NCBI RefSeq assembly: GCF_018069625.1
Contig: NZ_CP072941.1
Location: 9,548,001 to 9,612,000 of the forward strand
Length of the DNA stretch: 64,000 nt
Direction: 5' to 3'
From: Streptomyces yatensis
GTDB lineage: Bacteria > Actinomycetota > Actinomycetes > Streptomycetales > Streptomycetaceae
A program made the position numbers and the translations under genes. Within the stretch, counting starts at the first letter, position 1. Each line of letters begins with the position of its first letter. Positions 16,428 to 25,150 of the stretch are shown piece after piece. The notes under the pieces are model-generated. The model ran no database searches. It saw nothing but the letters and a program-made list of their open reading frames with translations, and was not told the origin of the DNA.

Positions 16428-16982
16428 CTACTCGGCGAGCTCCTGCTCGTCGATGCCCCCACGTTCCTCGGCGAGCTCCCGCTCCGAGGTCACCGCGATC
16501 CGGCGTCTGATCACCGCGGCCGCCGTGAGCGCGCTCATGGTGAACGCCGTCGCGATCAGCCACGGCTGGTCCAGTGCATGGCGGGTGAGGTGGTCGACCG
16601 AGTAACGGCCGGGCCCCGCGATCCCGAGTGCCGCCGCCGAACATCCCAGCAGGGCGGGGAACTCATAGCCACCGGACTGGGCGAAGAAGCCGGCCGGCGC
16701 GTTCACCGACACCGCACCCGCCATCGTCCCCGCGGCCGCCGCCCCGGCCACGGGAGTGGCGAAGCCGAGCGCGAGCAGCAGCCCGCCGCCCGCCTCGCCC
16801 AGCCCGGCCGCCAGGGCATTGGCCCACCCCGGACGGAAACCCATCGCCTCCATGGCCTGGCCGGTACGGTCCAGGCCGTCGCCGCCGCACCAGCCGAAGA
16901 GCTTCTGTGCGCCGTGCGCGGCCAGGACCCCGCCCACACCGAGGCGCAGTGCGAGCAGTCCGAGATCCTTGCGGTGGTGCAT
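16428..16982 (-). CDS. DoxX-family membrane protein
   Basis: 184 residues, four membrane helices. The family pattern is LALRLGVGGVLAAHGAQKLFGW at the N-terminus, then MGFRPGWANALAAGLGEAGGGLLLALG. DoxX-like proteins are small inner-membrane proteins of mostly unclear role, some linked to redox or thiosulfate:quinone reactions. The ATG at 16982 has GGAGGAGAC upstream. The C-terminus is charged (SERELAEERGGIDEQELAE) and cytoplasmic. No clear partner in the neighbourhood. Confidence 0.85.
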   Translation of the reverse strand: MHHRKDLGLLALRLGVGGVLAAHGAQKLFGWCGGDGLDRTGQAMEAMGFRPGWANALAAGLGEAGGGLLLALGFATPVAGAAAAGTMAGAVSVNAPAGFFAQSGGYEFPALLGCSAAALGIAGPGRYSVDHLTRHALDQPWLIATAFTMSALTAAAVIRRRIAVTSERELAEERGGIDEQELAE

Positions 16983-17033
16983 GGGGTCTCCTCCGCTCCC
17001 GTACGGGCACACCACGGGCGGCCGCCCGGTGTC

Positions 17034-17885
17034 TCACCCAGTGTCGGTACGCCTCCCGGGGCCCGCTGTCGCTGGTACGCCATCGGAGTGCATCAGCTCC
17101 GTCGCGGTGACCGCGCGCAGACCGCGGCCGCGCAGACCGTCGAGGACCGCGGGCAGCGCGGTCAGCGTCCCGGGGTGGCCGAAGTGCAGACTGACCACGG
17201 AACCGGCGCGGACCCGGCCGAGGATCGTCTCCCGTACCGCGTCCGGCCCCGGGTCCTGGAAGTCCTGGGAATCCACGTCGTAGGAGAGGACGTGCGGGTA
17301 CCCGGCGCGAGCCGCCAGGCCGGTCACGAGGTCCGTGGCGGTGCGGGCCCGCGACGGCCGGAACCAGCTTCCGATGGTCCCGGTGAGGCGGCGCAGGCGG
17401 TCGGCGCATTCGGTGATCTCCGCGTACGCCTCGTCGGCGGGCAGTGCGCAGACGGCGCGGTGCCGCATGGTGTGGTTGCCCAGTTCATGGCCGCCGTCCA
17501 GGACCCGGCGGGCCAGCTCCGGGTGCTCGCCGAGCCAGGTGCCGACGGCGAGGACGGTGATCCGGGCCCCGGCCCGCTCGGCCTCGGACAGCAGCGAGCG
17601 GGCCAGTTCCCCGTCGCCCTGGCCGTGGAAGGTGAGGGCCACCGCGTTTCCGTCGCGTGGCCCGTGGTCGATCTGGGGTGGCAGTCCGGGGAAGCGCACC
17701 GGTCCGCGCGGCGCGTGTCCGGCGGGCGTGGCCGCACCGGAGGAGGGCGTCTCGGTGGCACCGGCAGGTCTGGACGACGAGGACACGGAGTGGTGCCCGC
17801 AGCCGACGCCGCACGTCGTGGCCGCCACGGCACCGCTCGCGGACCGCAGGACATCGCGGCGGGAGGGAGAGGACACCTGAAGCAT
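17034..17885 (-). CDS. NodB-fold polysaccharide deacetylase-like lipoprotein with altered motif 1
   Basis: 283 residues. N-terminus SRRDVLRSASG plus a hydrophobic Ala-rich stretch and nearby Cys suggest Tat export and possibly lipidation. The NodB fold is clear: VALTFHGQGDG, the zinc motif LGNHTMRH, WFRPSRAR, LSYDVDSQDF, and GSVVSLHFGH. The canonical TFDDG of motif 1 is TFHGQG, so the usual catalytic-base/zinc Asp pair is changed. The enzyme may be inactive or chemically different. ATG at 17885 with GGAGG about 9 bp upstream. Divergent from the amino acid transporter. Confidence 0.82.
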   Translation of the reverse strand: MLQVSSPSRRDVLRSASGAVAATTCGVGCGHHSVSSSSRPAGATETPSSGAATPAGHAPRGPVRFPGLPPQIDHGPRDGNAVALTFHGQGDGELARSLLSEAERAGARITVLAVGTWLGEHPELARRVLDGGHELGNHTMRHRAVCALPADEAYAEITECADRLRRLTGTIGSWFRPSRARTATDLVTGLAARAGYPHVLSYDVDSQDFQDPGPDAVRETILGRVRAGSVVSLHFGHPGTLTALPAVLDGLRGRGLRAVTATELMHSDGVPATAGPGRRTDTG

Positions 17886-17954
17886 GAGAACACGCCTCCG
17901 GTCGATATGCGGCGATTTCTTGCTGGTGAGGTGTGTTTTTCCGTCGATCGCCGG

Positions 17955-18020
17955 GCATGGCCATGAGCTCTCGGCCGCGCATGGCCATGAGCTCTCGGCC
18001 GCGCCGGGCCATGAGCTCGC
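17955..18020. repeat. 24-bp tandem direct repeat (2.7 copies)
   Basis: Copies at 17955-17978 and 17979-18002 are identical; 18003-18020 is a partial degenerate third. Each unit contains GGCCATGAGCTC. It sits in the 226-bp region between divergent genes, about 70 bp before the deacetylase start and about 90 bp before the transporter start. It could be a cluster of protein sites or slippage product. Confidence 0.7.
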
Positions 18021-18111
18021 ACAGAGGTCCGGGGCGCGTCGATGGCGCCCGTCGGCACGCATGGCACGCTGGGCCTTTGCATGTTCGTGCACCACCGAGG
18101 AGACGAGCCAC

Positions 18112-19722
18112 GTGCCGCAGAACCACCCACCGGAGTCCGACGCCGCCCCGGCGGTGCTCGCCGAGGAACGACGACTCCATAAGGACCTCGGATTCTGGGG
18201 CCTGACCGCGATCGGGTTCTCCAACATCCTGGGATCCGGGTGGCTGTTCGCGGCCCTGTACGCCGCTCAGACCGCCGGCCCCGCCGCCCTGCTGTCCTGG
18301 ATCGCGGCAGGTGTGCTGTGCGCCCTGATCGCCCTGGTGATGGTGGAGCTCGGCGCCACCCGCCCGGAAGGCGGCGGCACCGTGCGCTGGCCGCTGTACG
18401 CCAGCGGACGGCTGGTCGGCACGATGATCGGCTGGTCCGTGCTGCTCTCGGTGGGCGGTACGGCGGCCGAGATCAGCGCGATCATGCAGTACGCCGCGCA
18501 CTATCTGCCGGGGCTCTACAGCGGCGGCACACTCACCGTCTCGGGGCTCGGCGTGGCCGTCGCGCTCAGTGTCGTGCTGACGGTGTGCAACTGGTTCGCC
18601 GTGCGGATATTCGCCCGGCTGAACAACCTCATCTCGGTGTTCAAGGTCGTCGTCCCGGTCCTGACCATCGTCGCGCTGTTCCTGTCCGGCACCCATTCCG
18701 GACGCCTCACGGATCACGGCGGTTTCGCGCCGTACGGCTACGCGGCCTGCCTGACCGCGCTGGCCGGTGGCGGCATCGTGTACTCCGTCAACGGCTTCCA
18801 GGCCCCGCTCGACTTCTCCGGTGAGGCCCGCAATCCGCGCCGTACCGTACCGGCCGCGGTGCTCACCGGCATCGGCCTCGCCGTACTGGTCTACCTCGGG
18901 CTCCAGCTGGCCTTCCTGTTCACGGTGCCCGAGTCGCTGCTTGGCCACGGCTGGAAGGGTGTCAACTTCGAGTCGCCCTTCGGGCAGCTCGCCCTGGTGC
19001 TCAACCTCCACTGGCTGGCCACGCTGCTCTACGCCGACGCGGTGATCTCACCGGGCGGATCGGCCTATGTGGGCGTGGCCATCGACGCCCGCCACACCTA
19101 CGCCCTGGCCAAGAACGGGCTGCTGCCCCGCTTCTTCATGCGCATCCACCCCCGGTCCGGGGTGGCGCGCCGGGCGCTGCTGCTCAACCTGGCGGTCATC
19201 GTCGTCTTCATGCTGCCGTTCGGCGGCTGGCAGGACATCGTGAGCGTGATGGGGGACATGTATCTGCTGATCTACGCGGCCTCGGCGGTCGCCGTGGCGG
19301 CGTTCCGGGCACACGACCGCGAGCGGGGAGTGACGCGGGCCGAGGGCCGGGTGCCGGGGGTGCGCTGGATCGCACCGGTGAGCTTCGTGGTGGCCAGCGA
19401 GTTCGTCTACTGGTCGGGCTGGCACGATCTGCGGCTCGCACTGCCCTTCGTGCTGGTCGGCGCGGTGTTGTTCGTGCTGCAGCGCCGTGAGGACGGCGGC
19501 GCGTCCCTGGGTGAGGAGCTGCGGCGCGGCGCCTGGCTGGTCTTCCATCTGGCCGCGCTGACCGTGCTGTCGTGGCTCGGCACCTTCGGCGGTTCCGCCC
19601 GCCTCCCGGCGCCGTACGACACCGTGGCGGTGGGTGTCCTCGCCCTCGCCGTGTTCGTGTGGGCGGTCCGCGCGGGCGCCCGGCATCTGCGCGCCTCGCA
19701 GGTCAGCGCAGCGTCGCCGTGA
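18112..19722 (+). CDS. APC-superfamily amino acid permease
   Basis: 536 residues, about 12 membrane helices. First helix with the APC Gly-rich unwound motif: GLTAIGFSNILGSGWLFAALYAAQTAGP. Further markers are VELGATRPEGGGTVRWP (TM3 loop) and NGFQAPLDFSGEARNPRRTVP after TM6, typical of amino-acid/polyamine antiporter types. Start at GTG 18112 with GAGGAG upstream; a longer upstream frame would translate the 24-bp repeats into HGHELSAA units, which I reject. Substrate not determinable. The 3' end overlaps the convergent lyase gene by 20 bp. Confidence 0.9.
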   Translation: MPQNHPPESDAAPAVLAEERRLHKDLGFWGLTAIGFSNILGSGWLFAALYAAQTAGPAALLSWIAAGVLCALIALVMVELGATRPEGGGTVRWPLYASGRLVGTMIGWSVLLSVGGTAAEISAIMQYAAHYLPGLYSGGTLTVSGLGVAVALSVVLTVCNWFAVRIFARLNNLISVFKVVVPVLTIVALFLSGTHSGRLTDHGGFAPYGYAACLTALAGGGIVYSVNGFQAPLDFSGEARNPRRTVPAAVLTGIGLAVLVYLGLQLAFLFTVPESLLGHGWKGVNFESPFGQLALVLNLHWLATLLYADAVISPGGSAYVGVAIDARHTYALAKNGLLPRFFMRIHPRSGVARRALLLNLAVIVVFMLPFGGWQDIVSVMGDMYLLIYAASAVAVAAFRAHDRERGVTRAEGRVPGVRWIAPVSFVVASEFVYWSGWHDLRLALPFVLVGAVLFVLQRREDGGASLGEELRRGAWLVFHLAALTVLSWLGTFGGSARLPAPYDTVAVGVLALAVFVWAVRAGARHLRASQVSAASP

Positions 19723-22279
19723 AGCTCCGGCCGTAGGCGTGGCGGGTGGTGACGACGATCCGGGTGCCGCCGGGCACCCGGCCCACCCGGACCCCGTCGT
19801 CCGCCGCCACGGCCCGCATCCCGCGGCCCCGGATGACGACCGGGACCGTGTCGCGCGCGGTGGTCGGATCGGACACCGCGATCGCCAAGGTGCCGTCCCG
19901 TGCCTCCCGCAGGAGCACCGAGCCCGGTCCGCGCACCGACAGCCGCCCGGCGCGGTGGGTGCCGGGGGTGAAGGCGTTGAGCGCGGTGATCCGCAGCCCC
20001 CGGTGGGCCACGGCCTGCAGCCGGGTGGTGTTGGCCAGGACGGCGAGCGGCCTGCGGGCGTAGGCGCCCAGTTGGCGTTCGGTGGCGTTCGGGACGAGGG
20101 CGTACGCCATCGAGGTGTGCGGCGCCCCGGCCGGCCGCTCCACCGTGACGGCGAAGAGCTGTTTGGTCACCGGGGTATCGGGGTTGGCGAGGCGGACGGC
20201 GCGGCGGCTGCGGGTGACGGTGTCGAGCGTGACCGTGGGCGGTGGCCCGTCGAGGAAGACATACCCGACCGAGGCGGCCCGGGTGGTATTGCCGTACCGC
20301 AGCCAGGCGAGCGGGGCCGTGCCGGTGCCGGACCAGGGCGCACCGCCACGGAGCCGCCCGGTGAGGGCGAGGGTGTCCGAGGTGGCGGCGATCCGGGTGT
20401 CGAGGGTCGTCGTCACCGCGCGCCCGGCGGCGTCGCCGACCCCCGCGGCCAGCACCACGATCTCGTCGTCGAACAGGAACCACGACTTGGTGGCATCGGC
20501 GTTGCGGTACACCACGAAATCGTCGGGGAGGTCGCCCGCCTGCTTCGCGGCGTACGCCACGTCGTCGGACTGGACGAGCCCCACCACTCCGTACCCGCCC
20601 AGGGCGGCGCCACCGGAGAACGGGTGGGTGCCGCGGGGGAAGTAGACATAGGTGTTCTGTGCCTCCGACGAGGAGGTGAAGCCACGTTCGGGGTTGTCGT
20701 ACCAGAGCGTGCCGTAGAGCTCGGGGACGGTGCGGCGGGTCTCCACGGGGGCGGTGACCCCGGCGAGGCGGTGGGGCGGGACGGCCGTGAGGTAGTCGAT
20801 GCCGAACGCCTGGGTCTGGTCCTGGCCGGAGAGATACAGATGGTGGGCGCCGTCCCCCTGGAACCAGGGCATCAGGTTCTCGCCGCTCATGTACTCGTAC
20901 CGGCTGATCCTGGAGGAGCTGCGGGCCAGGGCGAAGGCATAGCCGGGGCGCCGGTGGACGGTTCTGTCCATCGCGTTGAAGGCGACATGGCGTTCGGCGG
21001 GGCCGAGGTCCCGCGCCGGGATCGAGGAGTCGGCGAGGATGTCGGCGTAGCGGGCGATGCTCACCGGGGACACGAACGCCGCGGGATCGAGCGTGGCCTT
21101 CGAGGTCTGCCGCAGATACGCGACATAGCCCTTCAGCGCCGTGGCGTCGGCGCCGGTGGCGTGCGCGGACAGGCCCACGACGGCCTCCACCACCTCGGCC
21201 GCGTCGGCGTACCCCGTCGCCGGGCGGGACACCCCGCGCCCCTTGACGATCTCCATCAGCCAGCCCTCGAAGATCAGCGGGGCGAAGCCGTCCACCACCC
21301 ACCCCTGGACGACGCGGACCAGCCGGTCGTCGGTGGTGTAGCCGGTGCCGTCGAGCATCTTGATGGTCTGCACGACACGGGTGAGCAACCCCTTGCCGTA
21401 GGAGCCCGTGTAGGCCACGGACGCGTGCTGGATGAAGGAGCCGTCGGCGTAGAAGCCGTCGGTGACACCGTGCCGCGGCTCGTACGGGTCGATCGTGGCC
21501 AGGATCGTCAGCTGGTCGGCGATGGCCTTGGTGATCCGGGCGTCGTCGCCGAGCACGGCGCCCTGGAGGATGCGGTTGGTGGTGATGTCGGCGAGGTTGG
21601 CGCCGGTGTGGAAGCGTGAGTCGAGGTCGACGTCACCGGCCTTGCCATTGCGCAGATACGCGTCCATCGAGGCGACGTAGGTGGCGGCCAGCTCGGGCCG
21701 GTACGCGGCGAGTTCGTCCGCGAGCAGCGCCAGGATCTTGCTGACGTGGGTGGAGATGCCGATCTCCCAGGTGAACCAGTTGCCGTAGTAGCCCTTCGAC
21801 TGGTCGCCGTAATAGTGCTCATGGAGCCATATCAGGCCGTCGATGACGCGCCGCTGTACACCGGTGTCACCGGACAGCGGGGACGGTGCGCCGCCTTCCG
21901 GTGTGCGGGTGGCGAGGGCGATCTCGTAGAGGTACTGGAACGAGGTGATCAGGTTGGGATCGCTCGTGCCCAGTGCGAGGCCCTGGAAGAGCTCGCCCTG
22001 CCCGGCACGGTCCATCGCGGTGAGCCGGGAGCGGGCGGTCGCGGCGATGGCCGCGAGTTTGGCGCGCACCTCGGGGCGGGCGCCGGTCTCGCGCGTCCCG
22101 GCGAAGACGGCCACCGTGTTGTCGATCAGCCGGGTGTGGGCGGCCCCGGACGCTTCACCGGCCGCTGTTTCGCCGTGGGTGGCCGGACGGCCCGCCGCTC
22201 GTGCGCGCAGCGGCAGGGCCATGGCCGACAGGGCGGCGGCGGGGAGCGTGGAGACGAGGGCACGACGCGAGAGAGGCAC
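19703..22279 (-). CDS. Secreted polysaccharide lyase family 8 (hyaluronate/chondroitin/xanthan lyase-like)
   Basis: 858 residues. Tat-like leader PLSRRALVSTLPAAALSAMALP. N-terminal alpha/alpha toroid contains the PL8 catalytic elements: Trp-rich NWFTWEIGI, Asn of TGANLADIT, and His and Tyr of FIQHASVAYTGSYGKGLL. The central and C-terminal parts are beta-sandwiches (YEYMSGENLMPWFQGDGAHHLYLSG). Depolymerises uronic-acid glycans by beta-elimination. Start at GTG 22279, 7 bp after GGAG; a GTG two codons upstream would overlap this site. Exact substrate cannot be told from sequence. Confidence 0.9.
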   Translation of the reverse strand: MPLSRRALVSTLPAAALSAMALPLRARAAGRPATHGETAAGEASGAAHTRLIDNTVAVFAGTRETGARPEVRAKLAAIAATARSRLTAMDRAGQGELFQGLALGTSDPNLITSFQYLYEIALATRTPEGGAPSPLSGDTGVQRRVIDGLIWLHEHYYGDQSKGYYGNWFTWEIGISTHVSKILALLADELAAYRPELAATYVASMDAYLRNGKAGDVDLDSRFHTGANLADITTNRILQGAVLGDDARITKAIADQLTILATIDPYEPRHGVTDGFYADGSFIQHASVAYTGSYGKGLLTRVVQTIKMLDGTGYTTDDRLVRVVQGWVVDGFAPLIFEGWLMEIVKGRGVSRPATGYADAAEVVEAVVGLSAHATGADATALKGYVAYLRQTSKATLDPAAFVSPVSIARYADILADSSIPARDLGPAERHVAFNAMDRTVHRRPGYAFALARSSSRISRYEYMSGENLMPWFQGDGAHHLYLSGQDQTQAFGIDYLTAVPPHRLAGVTAPVETRRTVPELYGTLWYDNPERGFTSSSEAQNTYVYFPRGTHPFSGGAALGGYGVVGLVQSDDVAYAAKQAGDLPDDFVVYRNADATKSWFLFDDEIVVLAAGVGDAAGRAVTTTLDTRIAATSDTLALTGRLRGGAPWSGTGTAPLAWLRYGNTTRAASVGYVFLDGPPPTVTLDTVTRSRRAVRLANPDTPVTKQLFAVTVERPAGAPHTSMAYALVPNATERQLGAYARRPLAVLANTTRLQAVAHRGLRITALNAFTPGTHRAGRLSVRGPGSVLLREARDGTLAIAVSDPTTARDTVPVVIRGRGMRAVAADDGVRVGRVPGGTRIVVTTRHAYGRSFTATLR

Positions 22280-22414
22280 GGGCACGCTCCAACGGTCGAC
22301 GGGGTCCGATGGGGAACCGCCGCACCATTCAAGCAACCCCGGCCTCCCCTGTCACGAGACCGGAATCGGGGGAACGCGGACGGGTCTATGTCGCCAATAT
22401 GGGCAACAGAATCG

Positions 22415-22444
22415 TTGACAATCTTGTTGGCCTAGATTTACCTT
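22415..22444 (+). promoter_or_regulatory. Promoter and probable GntR operator of the aromatic-catabolism operon
   Basis: TTGACA (22415-22420), 18-bp spacer, TACCTT (22439-22444), 31 bp before the regulator ATG. The -35 lies in ATCGTTGACAAT, an imperfect palindrome with GT/AC half sites like FCD-type GntR operators. This suggests autoregulation by the adjacent gene. Confidence 0.55.
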
Positions 22445-22474
22445 CGACAGGCACTCACTCAGGGAGGGCACACG

Positions 22475-23143
22475 ATGCCGAAGGAAGCTCGTCCAGGCAC
22501 CGGAGAGCAGGCCAAGCAGCATGCGATGGAGCAGCTGCGGCAGGCGATTTTGCGCGGAGAGATGGCACCGGCCCAGCGGCTGGTGGAGAACGAGCTCGCC
22601 GAGCAATTCGATGTGACACGGGCGAGCATCCGCGCGGCGCTGATCGATCTGGCCTCCGAGGGACTGGTCGAGCGGATCCGCAACCGTGGCTCACGGGTGC
22701 GGGTGGTGAGCGTGGAGGAGGCCGTGGCCATCACCGAATGCCGCATGGTCCTGGAAGGGCTGTGCGCCGCCAAGGCGGCCGTCGAGGCCAGTGAGGAACA
22801 GCTGACCGAGCTGGCCGACCTGGGCACGGCGATGTCCAAGGCGGTCGCCGACGGCGAACCGCTGACCTACTCCGAACTCAACCACCAACTGCACGCCCGC
22901 ATCCGGGAGTTCTCCGGTCAGCAGGTGGCGGTGGAGCTGCTGGAGCGGCTCAACGCACAGCTGGTGCGCCATCGGTTCCAGCTCGCGCTGCGGCCGGGGC
23001 GTGCCCAGCGGTCCCTGGGTGAACACCTGGCCGTGATCGAAGCGATCAGGGCCAGGGACCCACAGGCGGCCGAGGCGGCCGTCCGTGCCCACCTCGCCAG
23101 TGTGATCGACGCCTTGAGCGAAGCACCGGCGTCGACGCCGTGA
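22475..23143 (+). CDS. GntR-family regulator, FCD subfamily
   Basis: 222 residues. N-terminal winged helix (EQLRQAILRGEMAPAQRLVENELAEQFDVTRASIRAAL, in parts), then an all-helical FCD ligand domain with metal-binding type residues in ELNHQLHARI and LGEHLAVIEAI. Typical FCD length. GGGAGGGCACACG precedes the ATG. First gene of a co-directional block with aromatic ring-cleavage enzymes, so the likely effector is a pathway acid intermediate (inference). Confidence 0.9.
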   Translation: MPKEARPGTGEQAKQHAMEQLRQAILRGEMAPAQRLVENELAEQFDVTRASIRAALIDLASEGLVERIRNRGSRVRVVSVEEAVAITECRMVLEGLCAAKAAVEASEEQLTELADLGTAMSKAVADGEPLTYSELNHQLHARIREFSGQQVAVELLERLNAQLVRHRFQLALRPGRAQRSLGEHLAVIEAIRARDPQAAEAAVRAHLASVIDALSEAPASTP

Positions 23144-23223
23144 GCACAGACGACATGAGCACATGACGCGGGGCTCGCGCCGCGGGGTGGGTCACCGACC
23201 TGTCCAGCAAGGAGAGAGCAGCA

Positions 23224-23985
23224 ATGACGCACGGTAACGCGGGCGACGCGCCCGCTGCCGCACGGCCGGCCGGTGTGATCGTCACCGATCCGCCACGTGC
23301 CGGGACCGAGCACGTGGACGCCCTGCGGGGATACGGCGTGGCCACGGTGCACGAGGCCATGGGCCGCACCGGATGCCTCGGCCCCGGGCTGCGCCCCGTC
23401 CAGCAGGACGTGCGCATCGCGGGCACCGCGGTCACGGCGCTGTGCTGGCCCGGCGACAACCTGATGATCCACGCCGCGGTCGAACAGTGCGCCGAGGGTG
23501 ACATCCTCGTCGTCGCCACCACCTCGCCGTCCACGGACGGCATGTTCGGCGAGCTCTTCGCCACCGCGCTCCACCACCGCGGCGTCCGCGGTCTGGTCAT
23601 CGACGCCGGGGTGCGCGACACCGCCGAACTGCGCGCGATGGGCTTCCCCGTGTGGTCGGCCGCCGTGTGTGCGCAGGGCACCGTCAAGGCCACGGCCGGA
23701 TCCGTCAATGTGCCCGTGGTGGTGGGCGGGCAGTGCATACGCCCCGGCGATGTGATCCTCGCCGACGACGACGGGGTGATGTGCGTACCGCGTGAGTCGG
23801 CCGCCACGGCCGTCGAGGCGGCGAAGGCCCGCACCGCGAAGGAGGAGGCCACCCGGGCCGCCTTCGCCGAGGGCCAACTGGGCCTGGACCGCTACGGGTT
23901 GCGGGATACCCTCGACCGCCTCGGGGTGCGGTACCAGCCGTACGCCGAGCATGCCGGACACGCCCACGGCGGGGCCGCCTCATGA
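23224..23985 (+). CDS. 4-Carboxy-4-hydroxy-2-oxoadipate aldolase/oxaloacetate decarboxylase (RraA fold)
   Basis: 253 residues. RraA-like fold with YGVATVHEAMGRTG near the N-terminus, CWPGDNLMIHAAVEQ, and the phosphate/metal loop VIDAGVRDTAELRAMGFPVW, as in LigK/GalC aldolases. The reaction is cleavage of carboxy-hydroxy-oxoadipate to pyruvate and oxaloacetate, the last step of gallate and protocatechuate 4,5-cleavage pathways; the enzyme also decarboxylates oxaloacetate. Strong Shine-Dalgarno (AAGGAGAG). Stop overlaps the next gene by ATGA. Related RraA-fold proteins have other roles, but the neighbouring tautomerase supports this call. Confidence 0.83.
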   Translation: MTHGNAGDAPAAARPAGVIVTDPPRAGTEHVDALRGYGVATVHEAMGRTGCLGPGLRPVQQDVRIAGTAVTALCWPGDNLMIHAAVEQCAEGDILVVATTSPSTDGMFGELFATALHHRGVRGLVIDAGVRDTAELRAMGFPVWSAAVCAQGTVKATAGSVNVPVVVGGQCIRPGDVILADDDGVMCVPRESAATAVEAAKARTAKEEATRAAFAEGQLGLDRYGLRDTLDRLGVRYQPYAEHAGHAHGGAAS

Positions 23986-25043
23986 GCGGGCCGCAGGAGG
24001 TGCGCTGCATGCTGATGCGCGGCGGCACCTCCAAGGGCGCCTATTTCCTCGCGGAGGACCTGCCGTCCGACCCCGGCGCCCGGAACGATCTGCTGCTGCG
24101 GATCATGGGCAGCCCCGATCCACGGCAGATCGACGGCCTCGGCGGAGCCCATCCCCTCACCAGCAAGGTGGCCGTCGTCTCCGCCTCCCGGGATCCGGAC
24201 ACCGATGTCGACTACCTGTTTCTGCAGATCGGTGTGGACCGGGCCGAGGTCTCCGACCGGCAGAACTGCGGCAACCTCCTGGCCGGAGTCGGCCCCTTCG
24301 CCGTGGAACGTGGCCTGGTCGCCGCCCGGGACGGGCGGACACCGGTGCGGATCAGGATGCTCAACAGCGGTGACCACGCCACCGTGACCGTTCCCACCCC
24401 GGACCGGCGCGTCGACTACACCGGCTCGGCCGAGATCTCGGGCGTACCGGGATCCGCCGCCCCGCTGGTGATCGGCTTCCAGCAGGGCGGCGGCCCCCTG
24501 CTGCCCACCGGCCACGCCCGTGACGTCATCGACGGCACCCCGGTGACCTGCGTGGACAACGGCATGCCGACCGTACTGATCGCCGCGTCCGCCCTGAACG
24601 TCACCGGCTATGAGGATCCCGGGGAGCTGGAGGCGGACACCGCGCTCGGCGCCCGGCTCCAGGAGATCCGGTTGGCGGCGGGCCGGTTGATGGGCCTGGG
24701 CGATGTCAGTGCCACGACCGTGCCCAAGCTCAGCCTGCTGGCCCCGCCCGCCCACGGTGGCACCGTGATGACCCGCACCTTCATCCCGGTCCGCTGCCAC
24801 ACGGCGATCGGCGTCCTGGGAGCGGCCAGTGTCGCCGCCGGGTTGTGCGTCGAGGGAAACGTCGGCGAGGACGTGGCCCGGACCCCGGCGACGGGGGAGC
24901 GGCTGCGCATCGAACACCCCACCGGCTTCCTGGACATCGACACGGCCGTGGACAACGGAGCGACTCCCGTGGCACGGGGTACGGCAGTCGTGCGCACCGC
25001 GCGGAAGATCTTCGACGGCACGGTCTTTCCCCGGCCCGCCTGA
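23982..25043 (+). CDS. 4-Oxalomesaconate tautomerase (PrpF/GalD family)
   Basis: 353 residues. Begins VRCMLMRGGTSKGAYFLAEDLP, the conserved PrpF-family opening. Later GSPDPRQIDGLGGAHPLTSKVAVVS and NCGNLLAGVGPFAVERG are also diagnostic. Diaminopimelate-epimerase-like double fold. In GalD the reaction converts the keto to the enol form of oxalomesaconate, feeding a hydratase and then the aldolase. Translationally coupled to the aldolase gene. An aconitate isomerase-like (PrpF) role is the alternative, but the aromatic neighbours favour GalD. Confidence 0.85.
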   Translation: MSGPQEVRCMLMRGGTSKGAYFLAEDLPSDPGARNDLLLRIMGSPDPRQIDGLGGAHPLTSKVAVVSASRDPDTDVDYLFLQIGVDRAEVSDRQNCGNLLAGVGPFAVERGLVAARDGRTPVRIRMLNSGDHATVTVPTPDRRVDYTGSAEISGVPGSAAPLVIGFQQGGGPLLPTGHARDVIDGTPVTCVDNGMPTVLIAASALNVTGYEDPGELEADTALGARLQEIRLAAGRLMGLGDVSATTVPKLSLLAPPAHGGTVMTRTFIPVRCHTAIGVLGAASVAAGLCVEGNVGEDVARTPATGERLRIEHPTGFLDIDTAVDNGATPVARGTAVVRTARKIFDGTVFPRPA

Positions 25044-25150
25044 TCCGACGGCCGGTCGCGGCCACCTTCATCTCTCCTCTTCGGCGCCATCATGCCTTCC
25101 CCCGTCACGCCCCCATTCCCCAACCGACCGCCTCACTCAAGGAGTTGCCG

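Noticed and set aside
17884..18111. N-terminal extension of the APC transporter
   Set aside because: It would translate the 24-bp repeats as HGHELSAA and has no ribosome site; GTG 18112 does.
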